IMG/VR virus record: IMGVR_UViG_3300046529_000151
Coordinates: 1 to 26,061 of that record
DNA length: 26,061 nucleotides
Source of the DNA: a virus
Direction: 5' to 3' (one strand)
Shown: piece after piece, positions 15,868 to 23,346 of the stretch
Layout of the letters: the number at the start of each line of letters is the position of its first letter
Numbering within the stretch: the stretch's first letter is position 1
The notes under the pieces: model-generated
The model's input: the letters and a program-made list of their open reading frames with translations, nothing else
What the model was told of the DNA's origin: nothing
Database searches by the model: none
Position numbers and translations under genes: made by a program

Positions 15868-18032
15868 CAGCACACCGATGCAGCGCCAAATCTGGCGGTA
15901 TGAAATACGTTGAGACGATGACAGAAGTTGGCCATATCCGTCGATGACAAATTTGCACCAACACTCGCAGATGCTATCTGTTTACTTGTACCATGCGCAG
16001 GAGATCCGATCTCATTGGATGCCAGAATATATGGCTGCAATCCTGATGTCAGCGCAGTCTGTGAACCGCTGAATACCTGAGTGATACCCGATCCGGTGCT
16101 TTTGTAACCAAGCAATGAGCCTGCGCCGCTATGTGCATTTCTCGCTACTCCATAAAAACCGGAGCCATCCGTTGTGGCTACCGGTGTGTCCAGCGTTGTA
16201 GTAGCGATCTGATAGTCGGCAACATTCGTTGCGTAACGCGGGCGAATCCAGTTGAACTGACTCCCACCATTATTGAAACCTATGGCAACACCACCGGTAT
16301 CCTGACTTGATGTGTTGCTCCATGCCGTAAGGTGCGAACTGCTGTCATTATTCCAGTGAATAAAATTGGATTGACCGGTAAACGAAACCATTCCCGGATC
16401 AAGGTAGACTGTGGTGCTCCCGTCAACTCCGGTATACCCACCAGTCGCGCTCCAAGCAGGGCTGCCGTGAGGAGTAACGGTGTAATATGTGCCGCAGATA
16501 TTCAGGTTTGACGTTTTCTGATCTGGCTGGTCGAAGAGCCAGATTGCATCGAACTTTGGACCGCAATCAAACTGGCGCAATAACTGGCCAGTAATCAAGC
16601 CATCGGATACCATCCCGCAAATGAATGTTGCTACATTTGATGCATCAGTACCGGTAAGGCTTGTCCTAGCCAGAAAGTTATCAGCCTGCACACATCCATT
16701 AGCTGGAGAAAGAAACTGTGCCCTTGTCGGTATGGCTAGTTCGTTATCCGGGAACGCCGGAATACCGCCGCTGATAATAACGCCGCCTCCGCCAGTATTT
16801 CCGGGAGCGCCAGCAACCGACAAGCCAAGATCGCCCATCACGCCACCAGAGTTATTCTGAATATTAGAGCCGGTTGGGGATGGCTGCGTCAGGTCGAACG
16901 TATTGAGAAACTGATCAGAGTTCTGAAGGGCGTACGCAAACGTAGGGTAGTCCCACGCCCCGAACCAGTCCTGATGAAACGTCTGCCCGTTTGCAAACGT
17001 ATTGTGCCCTACAGCCCTGTCGCTCGAAAGATACCATAAACTGAAATCTGCAGTTCCTCTCTGATAAGTAAAAATACCGCTAAAATTAACAAGAGATCCT
17101 ATTGGCCCAGCGCATCTGAATTTTCCATTTACGAAACTGGCAGAACCATTCACATGCGAAAAATGATCGGGGCTGTCGAGTTGTCCTGTCCAGCAAGTTG
17201 GTGCGTCACCCCGACTGACTATCGTAAGACAATGAACTCCGTCTGATTGAATACCAAGAGCCGTCAATCGCGCATAAAGGTCGACTAGCGTCCATGGATC
17301 ATCGTGATTTGGAGCAATACTGAGATTGCTGTGTAACCCCTCAGAAACATCCGAACATGACCAAGTGAAGTTGCTGTCATTACTGCCTGCACCGCTATTT
17401 CCGCTGATATTGAACCCAAAAATATATCTAAGTCCTCGCGGAAGAATTCTGGCTGGGGGACCAACTACAGATATGGAGATAACAGACGGAGGCGGAACGT
17501 TATCGCTGGTGTCGACCCACGCATAGCGGTTTCCCTTATAGTAAAACTGCACATCGTCAAAAGGGACGACCTTGTTATTGGTTGGGTCAATAAGGGCTGG
17601 CGACCAGTATGCCGTTCTGTTTATCGGCCCTCCGGGGCATGAACTTCCATTTCCTGATGCGCGTAAGCTGGCATATGTCGATAGGTAGTTTCCGTTGAAG
17701 TTTCCAGCCCATTCGTGCAGATGACTTGATCCGTTGATGACGCCGGGAGCAAGAATGGGATCGTCGTAATTGTAATGATCGTGATTGCAGAGAAAGCGAA
17801 AGGCTCCCTGAGAAATTGCTGCTGCCCCCGTCGATGGATCTGTACTTACATTATAATTAAAATCATTCGTTCCCGGAGCATATGGCTGACCCGGAGATGA
17901 ATTATACTCCCAGTCAGACGGAGTAAAATCGGTAGTCGGTATATTTATAAGTTGCTGCTCTCCATGGCGAGCACCACCAGCATTCGCTGGGATGACCATC
18001 ATCATGATGAGTATGGCGATAAATATTTTCAT
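15867..18032 (-). CDS. Secreted DUF1996-like protein with Sec signal peptide (721 aa)
   Basis: I place the start at the ATG at 18032, which overlaps the upstream stop in an ATGA junction and yields a textbook signal peptide: MKIFIAILIMMMVIPANA with cleavage after ANA. The longer frame from 18155 lies within the upstream gene. In mature numbering from this Met, HDHYNYDDPI (84-93), SHLHEW (103-108), YWSPAL and, further on, TCW (279-281) and SPDHFSHV (287-294) form the His/Asp/Trp pattern of DUF1996, a domain of unknown function found mostly in secreted bacterial and fungal proteins. Residues about 375-721 form a second, beta-rich lectin-like region (for example VSFTGQSNFIHWNNDSSSHL). Several Cys are consistent with an oxidising destination. 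I infer a secreted or periplasmic protein, perhaps interacting with carbohydrate; no activity can be shown. Confidence 0.72.
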   Translation of the reverse strand: MKIFIAILIMMMVIPANAGGARHGEQQLINIPTTDFTPSDWEYNSSPGQPYAPGTNDFNYNVSTDPSTGAAAISQGAFRFLCNHDHYNYDDPILAPGVINGSSHLHEWAGNFNGNYLSTYASLRASGNGSSCPGGPINRTAYWSPALIDPTNNKVVPFDDVQFYYKGNRYAWVDTSDNVPPPSVISISVVGPPARILPRGLRYIFGFNISGNSGAGSNDSNFTWSCSDVSEGLHSNLSIAPNHDDPWTLVDLYARLTALGIQSDGVHCLTIVSRGDAPTCWTGQLDSPDHFSHVNGSASFVNGKFRCAGPIGSLVNFSGIFTYQRGTADFSLWYLSSDRAVGHNTFANGQTFHQDWFGAWDYPTFAYALQNSDQFLNTFDLTQPSPTGSNIQNNSGGVMGDLGLSVAGAPGNTGGGGVIISGGIPAFPDNELAIPTRAQFLSPANGCVQADNFLARTSLTGTDASNVATFICGMVSDGLITGQLLRQFDCGPKFDAIWLFDQPDQKTSNLNICGTYYTVTPHGSPAWSATGGYTGVDGSTTVYLDPGMVSFTGQSNFIHWNNDSSSHLTAWSNTSSQDTGGVAIGFNNGGSQFNWIRPRYATNVADYQIATTTLDTPVATTDGSGFYGVARNAHSGAGSLLGYKSTGSGITQVFSGSQTALTSGLQPYILASNEIGSPAHGTSKQIASASVGANLSSTDMANFCHRLNVFHTARFGAASVC

Positions 18033-18808
18033 GGTCGAAAGCCAATCATAAAACCGCCAGACGATACGTTTGCACTTACGTTCCAGCTTATAGCATAAGT
18101 CGCGCTTCCGCTTTGAAGCGTTGTCTGAGCCGCAATCGTCTTTTGGCAATTGCAATTTGCGGAAGTATGGTCGGTATCCGGCGTTCCCAGATTCGTTTGT
18201 GTGTCGCTCGTTATGTTAAAACCTGACGATCCGGCACCAATAACAACAAAACTTGAATTATTGATAGTTGCAGTAGGGCCAGACTGCGCTGTCAGTGATG
18301 GCTTTGGATCATCGTTTGCAATGGTGGAATTATTCAGGGAGTATACAGCGTAGGAAAGATCTGCAGGTTGCGCTTGTGATGTAACGTCTACCGTAAATAC
18401 AGCGGTTGTTCCTGTACTCTGCGTTTTAGAATAAGCCGTGCACCCAAAACCACCACTTCCACCATTGACAATGGAAGAACCCATAGAGACGGCACCGCCG
18501 CCAGCAACATTGATATTCATAGCGGTTGGATCGGAGAAACCGCCTGCTGCAAGTCTGGTACACAAAACGAAGATAACACGCCTTGTGTTTGCCCCGGTTG
18601 GGGCTGCACCAATACTGCAAGTGCTGCCGCAATCTGCGGTAAAGACTTGCGATATATAAGATGGAGAATCATTCGTCGCGGACGCTGTATTAGTCAATGA
18701 AAGAGGTGCGGACTGAATTGCTTTCCAGACACCCTCGCCAATCATCTGTGCCGATGCAGGAAGAGAGCAAAGAGCAATGACAATCAGCGATGAGAAGAAC
18801 CTACGCAT
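18029..18808 (-). CDS. Exported beta-domain protein with Sec signal peptide, paralogue of the protein at 20103-21065
   Basis: The ATG at 18808 is preceded by AGAGG with nine-base spacing and follows the upstream stop by 13 bases. A longer frame to 18913 would overlap the previous gene. The 259-residue product begins MRRFFSSLIVIALCSLPASA with a predicted cleavage before QMIGEG. The rest aligns clearly with the C-terminal domain of the protein at 20103-21065: both share DCGxxCSIGAA, then RRV, a 'LAAGG' or 'IAAGG' loop, a GGGAVSMGS block, TGTTAVFT, YSLxNST, NDDP, a 'SGPxAT' element, DTDH, and a 'GF...F(R/Q)P' end. It is beta-rich and probably an immunoglobulin-like sandwich. Both copies hold the two Cys of DCGxxC, suited to a disulphide. 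Function is unknown. Confidence 0.75.
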   Translation of the reverse strand: MRRFFSSLIVIALCSLPASAQMIGEGVWKAIQSAPLSLTNTASATNDSPSYISQVFTADCGSTCSIGAAPTGANTRRVIFVLCTRLAAGGFSDPTAMNINVAGGGAVSMGSSIVNGGSGGFGCTAYSKTQSTGTTAVFTVDVTSQAQPADLSYAVYSLNNSTIANDDPKPSLTAQSGPTATINNSSFVVIGAGSSGFNITSDTQTNLGTPDTDHTSANCNCQKTIAAQTTLQSGSATYAISWNVSANVSSGGFMIGFRP

Positions 18809-18821
18809 TTGCGTGGACCTC

Positions 18822-19412
18822 TCACTTGTAATCCATGCTGATGGATATTCCCGTCGTCCAATTGGAATTATCCACGTCGGACGTGCCGCCGGTTGCGCAG
18901 AAGCTAATTCCATTCAGAAATTGCTTGCCGACAGGAAACGTAAGATGAAGGCCGGGAGTGATCGTATTTGCCTGAATTGGATACGATACAACAAGATTTG
19001 TTGTGCTTGAGCATGTTGGAGTAGTAGTTGCCGCATCATACATCTTCAACTGACCGGCAACAGCTGTAGGCTGAATGACAGTCAAATCATAGATTACTCC
19101 AGATGATAGTTTGACACCGTTGGCATTGTTGCTAGCTGTCGTGCCACCGACTAGTCGGTATTGTGTTGCACCAAGCGTAGCACCGCCAGATATGACCACG
19201 CTTCCAAGAGCATTGGTTCCCGCAGGCAGAGAACCGCTCGCCGATACGTTATTGAATTTCTGCAATTGAATGAGATTGCAGTTTCCGTTGGCCGATCCGC
19301 ATGCTGCATCACCGGGTCTACCAACACCCTCATTGATCACGTTTGTCTGCCCCCAAGCACTGCTGCCCCCAACAGCCATGGCTGCAATGGTGATAAAGGA
19401 TTTTCTTAGCAT
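18822..19412 (-). CDS. Exported protein with Sec signal peptide, function unknown
   Basis: A 196-residue protein starting MLRKSFITIAAMAVGGSSAW, followed by GQTNV: a basic n-region, a hydrophobic core, and a small-residue cleavage region (AWG-Q or SSA). The mature part is beta-rich with Cys in pairs (GDAACGSANGNC near residue 37, PTCSS and SFCATGG near the C-terminus), which fits an oxidising compartment. The ATG overlaps the stop of the upstream gene in a TAATG junction. I do not recognise the family. It is the first of three consecutive signal-peptide genes. Confidence 0.7.
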   Translation of the reverse strand: MLRKSFITIAAMAVGGSSAWGQTNVINEGVGRPGDAACGSANGNCNLIQLQKFNNVSASGSLPAGTNALGSVVISGGATLGATQYRLVGGTTASNNANGVKLSSGVIYDLTVIQPTAVAGQLKMYDAATTTPTCSSTTNLVVSYPIQANTITPGLHLTFPVGKQFLNGISFCATGGTSDVDNSNWTTGISISMDYK

Positions 19413-19996
19413 TATGCTCGTCCCTGTGTGGCGATTATCGTTCCATCGACCGTGGAATTGCCAGCGGATGGCGTAAATCCGTCTATCGTCTGATACTGAA
19501 TGTATAGCGTCTGTGCCCCGCTTGTCGGCGTCGTCTTGATGGTCTGTCCATATTCAGGAACGAGACGACCTACCGCACCGTCATTGCAGAGAAGAAGTTT
19601 CCCCGCCAATGTACCAACAAGTCCAGCCTGCTTGTTTGACCATGGAGAATTATCGCCAGCCTGAACACCAGTTGTTCCTGTAGGATTGGCGTTGAATAAA
19701 TAGGCGCGGAGGGATGTTCCGCCTATTCCGGTGTCGCTGCTTTTTACAAGAACTGCCTCAACCGATACAGGATCGTCGATCGTATCGGATATCGTAGCAA
19801 CCAGAGCAGTGACAGATCCGATCACCGATGTATTTGATATGCTGTCGAGTGCAACATAGGCCGTTGTATTGTTTGGCCGAACAAGCTGAGTAAGAGAGCC
19901 AAACTGAACCGCAGCAAGAGTATCAAGTGTTGATACAGTCCCTGTCCCGCTGTTGGGAATTCCTGATGCTATGCCGATTTTTCTGACGTCTGTCAT
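19412..19996 (-). CDS. Virion-type phage protein, function unknown
   Basis: A 194-residue beta-rich protein with no signal peptide. It contains DVRKIGIASGIPNSGTGTVSTLD, RPNNTTAYVALDSISNT, VEAVLVKSSDTGIGGTSLRAYLF, GLVGTLAGKLLLCND and ends DGTIIATQGRA. This strand-rich pattern with a 'P-x-x-(Y/F)-x-x-x-D' element is common in phage head-associated proteins that I recall only as conserved hypothetical. It follows the 29-aa mini-ORF after a short AT-rich spacer. Its role may be head decoration, or it may be part of the surface set that follows it. Confidence 0.68.
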   Translation of the reverse strand: MTDVRKIGIASGIPNSGTGTVSTLDTLAAVQFGSLTQLVRPNNTTAYVALDSISNTSVIGSVTALVATISDTIDDPVSVEAVLVKSSDTGIGGTSLRAYLFNANPTGTTGVQAGDNSPWSNKQAGLVGTLAGKLLLCNDGAVGRLVPEYGQTIKTTPTSGAQTLYIQYQTIDGFTPSAGNSTVDGTIIATQGRA

Positions 19997-20002
19997 TTTA
20001 TT

Positions 20003-20092
20003 TTAAAACCCATAGACGTAGTAGGTTGGCTGAAATCCGCCCACAGCAGGAGCCTGTCTTGAAGAGAGTTGTATTGGAAACCCAACAGGCAT
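20003..20092 (-). CDS. Candidate 29-aa mini-gene
   Basis: Between two larger genes lies a 106-base interval with an ATG at 20092 that is preceded by AGAGAG and opens a 29-codon frame ending just before the next ribosome binding region. The product begins MPVGFPIQLSSRQAP and ends YYVYGF. It fills the interval almost exactly (10 bases after one stop, 6 bases before the next start), which is typical of real genes in this operon. There is no recognisable domain and the codon sample is small. Confidence 0.45.
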   Translation of the reverse strand: MPVGFPIQLSSRQAPAVGGFQPTYYVYGF

Positions 20093-20102
20093 GTCAGTCT
20101 CT

Positions 20103-21065
20103 CTATGGCTGGAAGGCCAGTACAAACCCGCAAGATGCGACGTTGACGGTTGTATTCCATGTTATGGAATAAACCAGACTTGTTGACTGAATTACGGTTT
20201 GAGATGCGACGGTGTACTGCACAGAAGAACCGATGTTATGGTCTGTGTCTTTTGACAGGTTGGTAACAGTCGAAGACGCGATGTTAAAATCACCAATGCC
20301 AGCGGCAACAACAACATATGTGGCATGGTTCTTTGTCGCCGAAGGCCCAGAACTACCAGTCAGACCACTCGACGGATCGTCATTTCCTGCCGTTGAGTTT
20401 GTGAGAGAATAGACCGCACCAACACTTTCTGTCGGATTTGGAAGAGCAACAAAGTCATGCGTGAATACTGCCGTCGTACCGGTCGCCTGCGCTATAATAT
20501 AGACGCCACAGAAAATACCGCCGCTGCTGCCGCTCGCTACTGGCGAGCCCATCGAGACGGCACCGCCGCCGCCGACATTAATGCTGACCGTATTTGGTCC
20601 TGATGCACCACCTGCCGCTATGCGATAGCAGTATGTGTAGACAACACGTCGTGTTGCGGCTGCTGCTCCGATGCTGCAACTTCCTCCGCAATCTATTGTC
20701 TGAACATTGGAAGTAACAACCGCCGGGTCTTGAATTGTATTTGAATTCTCAGTGTTTATGAGAGTGAGCGTTCCGCCTCCCCCGCCTCCGGATGGAGGAT
20801 TTACGATAATTCCCATCATCATCGTCGATATGATGAAGTGCGTGGCCGCCGTCATGGCAACCGTCGAACCTATTCCTGTCAGGAATTTATGCTTGGTTAG
20901 AACGGCAAACGCAGCAACCGCGATAGTAGCCGCAGAAGAGACAACGGACTTAGAAACATTCCTCGCCCGTATGGAAACAAGCTGACCAATGGATTTCGGA
21001 TCAGATGCCGTAATGCGAGGTCCGGTCGGGCGCTCGACAGTGATAGTTTTATGGTCTTTTTCCAT
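20103..21065 (-). CDS. Membrane-anchored beta-domain protein, paralogue of the protein at 18029-18808
   Basis: I place the start at the ATG at 21065, five bases after the upstream stop; the open frame extends to 21404 but this part lies inside the neighbouring gene and is implausible. The 320-residue product has a polar N-terminus (1-40), two hydrophobic segments (about 41-57 and 61-88) separated by a short basic turn (KHK), a run of six Gly (93-98) and then a beta-rich domain. That domain is homologous to the signal-peptide protein at 18029-18808, with DCGGSCSIGAA, the IAAGG loop, GGGGAVSMGS, TGTTAVFT and DTDHN. I infer a membrane hairpin that displays the beta-domain, probably in the host envelope. 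Function is unknown. Confidence 0.72.
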   Translation of the reverse strand: MEKDHKTITVERPTGPRITASDPKSIGQLVSIRARNVSKSVVSSAATIAVAAFAVLTKHKFLTGIGSTVAMTAATHFIISTMMMGIIVNPPSGGGGGGTLTLINTENSNTIQDPAVVTSNVQTIDCGGSCSIGAAAATRRVVYTYCYRIAAGGASGPNTVSINVGGGGAVSMGSPVASGSSGGIFCGVYIIAQATGTTAVFTHDFVALPNPTESVGAVYSLTNSTAGNDDPSSGLTGSSGPSATKNHATYVVVAAGIGDFNIASSTVTNLSKDTDHNIGSSVQYTVASQTVIQSTSLVYSITWNTTVNVASCGFVLAFQP

Positions 21066-21070
21066 GACAT

Positions 21071-22084
21071 CTAGACGAGGACGTAAGTGATTGATCCGCC
21101 GATCGCGGATGATGCACTGGAGTTTCCAACAAGCGCAGACCCGATCGCAGCCTGAAACCACCCGACAGGATTGAACGGAAGAACATATCCGCTGTTTGTC
21201 GTAAAGGCTGCTGCTCCAGTTATATCCGTAGCCCCTGACTGCCACTTGAAGTTTGTCGCAGTCGTATTTGTCAATTGTAACGCAACCACCCTGATTGCTG
21301 CCGTGGCATTGGATGCAACAATGGCTGCCGTGCCAAGTGTGCTCATCGATACCGTTGAGAATGCCGGAACCAGAACAGTCGTCGAATTCCCGTTCGCAAG
21401 CCATTTCGTATTCTGGATAATGGCTACGGCAGACTGGTCATTTGCAATGACGACGGGTGCTGCACCGGCAGACGTACCGCTTCCGTTAACATTCAGTCCG
21501 TTTGGAGATATTACGACGGCAAGAGCAGTATTGGCAGCAACAGCTGCACTGGTCGTAAAGTATGCTGTCGACAATGCCGCCGTGATGAAGGTGTTCGATA
21601 TCAGCGCCGTAATGCTGGCATTGGAAATCAGTGTTGTCAGGCTTGCATTGGATATAAGTGCCGTCAGACTTGCGTTGTTTACCGTTACAGTTCCGCTGAC
21701 AACTGACGTAAGCGCGATAGACTGCGTTATGTTTGCCGTAATGCTGGCATTGGAAATTAGCGCCGTAATGCTGGCATTGGAAATGCTGGCCGTTAAACTC
21801 GCGTTCGTTATGCTGGCCGTCAGGCTCGCGTTTGTAATGAGTGTCGTAAGGCTGGCGTTAGTGATCAGTGCAGTCAGATTGGCGTTGGTGATAAGTGTCG
21901 AGACAACCTGATCTGTCGGCAATGCAACAGGCATTGATAAAGCAATCGTGGCTGGCGCACTGTATGCCGTGCCATCGATCTTCGACGGTATCGAGTAAGT
22001 GACATATGTTCCGCCAGCCAGCTGTATGGCTCTAATGAAGGAGGTGACTGCACCGCCATCTATGATTTTGACATTGTCAACCAT
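21071..22084 (-). CDS. Nonapeptide-repeat virion protein
   Basis: A 337-residue protein. Residues about 64-117 and 134-169 are nine-residue repeats of type (L/I)-I-(T/S)-N-A-(S/N)-(L/I)-T-(A/T), ten to eleven copies in all; Asn recurs at 67, 76, 85, 94, 103, 112 and again at 137, 146, 155, 164. The register breaks by two residues between the blocks. Flanking regions include MPVALPTDQVVSTL and APVVIANDQSAVAII, a 'P-V-x-L/I-x-x-D-Q' pattern shared with many phage structural proteins. The C-terminal 100 residues form a beta-rich domain (LQLTNTTATNFKWQSGA). A trimeric or solenoid stalk is plausible, but fold is unknown. The ATG follows the stop of the 77-aa gene by three bases. Confidence 0.68.
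   Translation of the reverse strand: MVDNVKIIDGGAVTSFIRAIQLAGGTYVTYSIPSKIDGTAYSAPATIALSMPVALPTDQVVSTLITNANLTALITNASLTTLITNASLTASITNASLTASISNASITALISNASITANITQSIALTSVVSGTVTVNNASLTALISNASLTTLISNASITALISNTFITAALSTAYFTTSAAVAANTALAVVISPNGLNVNGSGTSAGAAPVVIANDQSAVAIIQNTKWLANGNSTTVLVPAFSTVSMSTLGTAAIVASNATAAIRVVALQLTNTTATNFKWQSGATDITGAAAFTTNSGYVLPFNPVGWFQAAIGSALVGNSSASSAIGGSITYVLV
21606..21784. repeat. 27-bp imperfect tandem repeats in the nonapeptide-repeat gene
   Basis: A 23-base string is perfectly repeated at 21606-21628, 21735-21757 and 21762-21784; the last two are exactly 27 bases apart, matching one nine-residue unit. Further diverged 27-base units extend from about 21580 to 21895. In-frame expansion or contraction by recombination is likely. 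Confidence 0.8.
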
Positions 22085-22087
22085 GGC

Positions 22088-22321
22088 CTATGGAAATCCT
22101 CCGAAGAGCACGATGTATACGGCAGACGTACCCCTAGTGAAGTCTAGTATGCCGGTGGACCCAGCCGGTGGTGCCACCGTAAAGATTGTCGTACCAAGAG
22201 AAACCTGTATTCCTAGAAGTGACTCGCCTCCGTAATTGAAGTATGGCGTTGCCGTACCAAGCGAGGCACCGCAGGCAAGAGATACTCCAACGCCCGGTAT
22301 CGTAACGCCAACTGCAGGCAT
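22088..22321 (-). CDS. Small hydrophobic phage protein, function unknown
   Basis: A 77-residue Gly/Val/Thr-rich protein (MPAVGVTIPGVGVSLACGAS) with beta-strand character. The start ATG directly abuts the TAA stop of the upstream gene, preceded by GGAGG, the strongest ribosome binding site in this stretch. I do not recognise a family. Position in the head block suggests a minor virion or assembly protein. Confidence 0.68.
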   Translation of the reverse strand: MPAVGVTIPGVGVSLACGASLGTATPYFNYGGESLLGIQVSLGTTIFTVAPPAGSTGILDFTRGTSAVYIVLFGGFP

Positions 22322-22702
22322 TTAACCTCCACTTGGCGGATTCCCCTGAAGAACGGTAAATACCGCCTGCAGCGTTCCTGTTGTCGATGCTGACTGAATA
22401 CTGCATCGAAGAGCCCTGACCGGAAACATGTAGTTTCCAACAGCAGCGACTGTCGTTGCCGCAGTGACGTTTGCGTCCGTAATCCACGTCACCGTCGAAT
22501 TGACGAATGAACTCAGATAACCCGGAGCACCGTAATCAATGGCGGCATTCGGATTATCGAGCGTGAACTGAACAGTGTAGGCACACGTTCCGCCGTTGAT
22601 GGCAAGACCAAAAGACACATTGAATGGCGTCTGCGCAGCATCGAGAATGACGGCAGTGCCTGTTGTCGTTCCGGTTATCTGCTGCTGAATTGGGTTCGCC
22701 AT
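22322..22702 (-). CDS. Minor virion/head-type protein, function unknown
   Basis: A 126-residue beta-rich protein, MANPIQQQITGTTTGTAVIL at the N-terminus and an end reading GTLQAVFTVLQGNPP. The segments CAYTVQFTLDNPN and MFPVRALRCSIQSAS resemble small jelly-roll-like phage head proteins in which 'VRALR' is a conserved strand. It lies between two small genes of the head block. A GAGGGG ribosome binding site precedes the ATG. The function is not known to me. Confidence 0.68.
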   Translation of the reverse strand: MANPIQQQITGTTTGTAVILDAAQTPFNVSFGLAINGGTCAYTVQFTLDNPNAAIDYGAPGYLSSFVNSTVTWITDANVTAATTVAAVGNYMFPVRALRCSIQSASTTGTLQAVFTVLQGNPPSGG

Positions 22703-22710
22703 TGGCCCCT

Positions 22711-22959
22711 CTAGTGTTTGCGCGAGGCCCGGTCAGCCCTCTGATGAACTGACCCCCCGTCCATCTTCATGGCGATGCCGGGATACTTCTTGTGGACCTT
22801 GGCGCGGATCTTCTTTTGCAGCTCGGGCGAAGCATGTTGTGAAGCCCGCGCCAAGGCATTGCGAGCATGACCCGGATCTTCGATCGGGTACGACCTGTCA
22901 GGACCGGCGAAGGATTTAGCCGGAAGGGCATTCCTCCGCTTTGATGACAGTTTGGCCAT
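22711..22959 (-). CDS. Small basic conserved phage protein (DUF6582-like)
   Basis: An 82-residue Lys/Arg-rich protein containing RRNALPAKSFAGPDRSYPIE, GHARNALARASQHAS and KKIRAKVHKKYPGIAMK. This 'alpAksFAgPdRsYPIeDxxHArnAlaRasqha' block is highly conserved among small phage head-module proteins (DUF6582-like in my recollection). Its position just after the major capsid and its companion gene is typical. It is probably a small capsid-associated or DNA-binding protein; no enzymatic motif is present. Confidence 0.8.
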   Translation of the reverse strand: MAKLSSKRRNALPAKSFAGPDRSYPIEDPGHARNALARASQHASPELQKKIRAKVHKKYPGIAMKMDGGSVHQRADRASRKH

Positions 22960-22965
22960 GTCTCT

Positions 22966-23331
22966 CTACTTAGGAGTACCGCCGTATGTGTCGGTCGGAT
23001 TGGATGAACCTGCGCCACTGCTCGTCGTATTGTGCGCAGTCGACAATGGCGATGAATTTGCGCCAACCCCGCCACCAGCCCTGCGACCCGGTCGATCTAG
23101 GCGCGGACGCACATTGCCACCGGTCATAAGACCAATAACCTTGCCACCCTTGTTCTTCTTCTTGGCGCGTCCACCCTTCTTGTGGTCATCTACTGTGTCC
23201 TTGTCGCCGATCTTGTCTTCTTCGGCCTCGTCGATGACGTTCTTGTTTCCGGAAATGACTTGTGGCGTCTTCCCCCCCTTGGCCCGCTGCACGGGTGCAA
23301 CGACCTTGGCGCTCTTGCCGATAGCTTTCAT
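22966..23331 (-). CDS. Lys/Gly-rich head-module protein, function unknown
   Basis: A 121-residue, highly charged and probably disordered protein. It contains the acidic segment IDEAEEDKIGDKD, followed by KKGGRAKKKNKGGK, then RPRLDRPGRRAGGGVGANSS. The alternating acidic and basic blocks suggest nucleic-acid binding or a scaffold or assembly role; the proximity to the capsid gene fits this. An AAGGAG ribosome binding site lies eight bases before the ATG. No family is recognised. Confidence 0.68.
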   Translation of the reverse strand: MKAIGKSAKVVAPVQRAKGGKTPQVISGNKNVIDEAEEDKIGDKDTVDDHKKGGRAKKKNKGGKVIGLMTGGNVRPRLDRPGRRAGGGVGANSSPLSTAHNTTSSGAGSSNPTDTYGGTPK

Positions 23332-23346
23332 TGTCAGTTCTCCTTA

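Noticed and set aside
21066-21404. Upstream extension of the membrane-anchored protein gene
   Set aside because: The extra 113 codons lie wholly inside the coding region of the preceding gene and look random (many Cys and Arg). The ATG at 21065 fits the spacing much better.
21171-21911. 246-codon plus-strand frame within the nonapeptide-repeat gene
   Set aside because: This is also an antisense effect of a repetitive gene on the minus strand, with no ribosome binding site and no neighbours in that direction.
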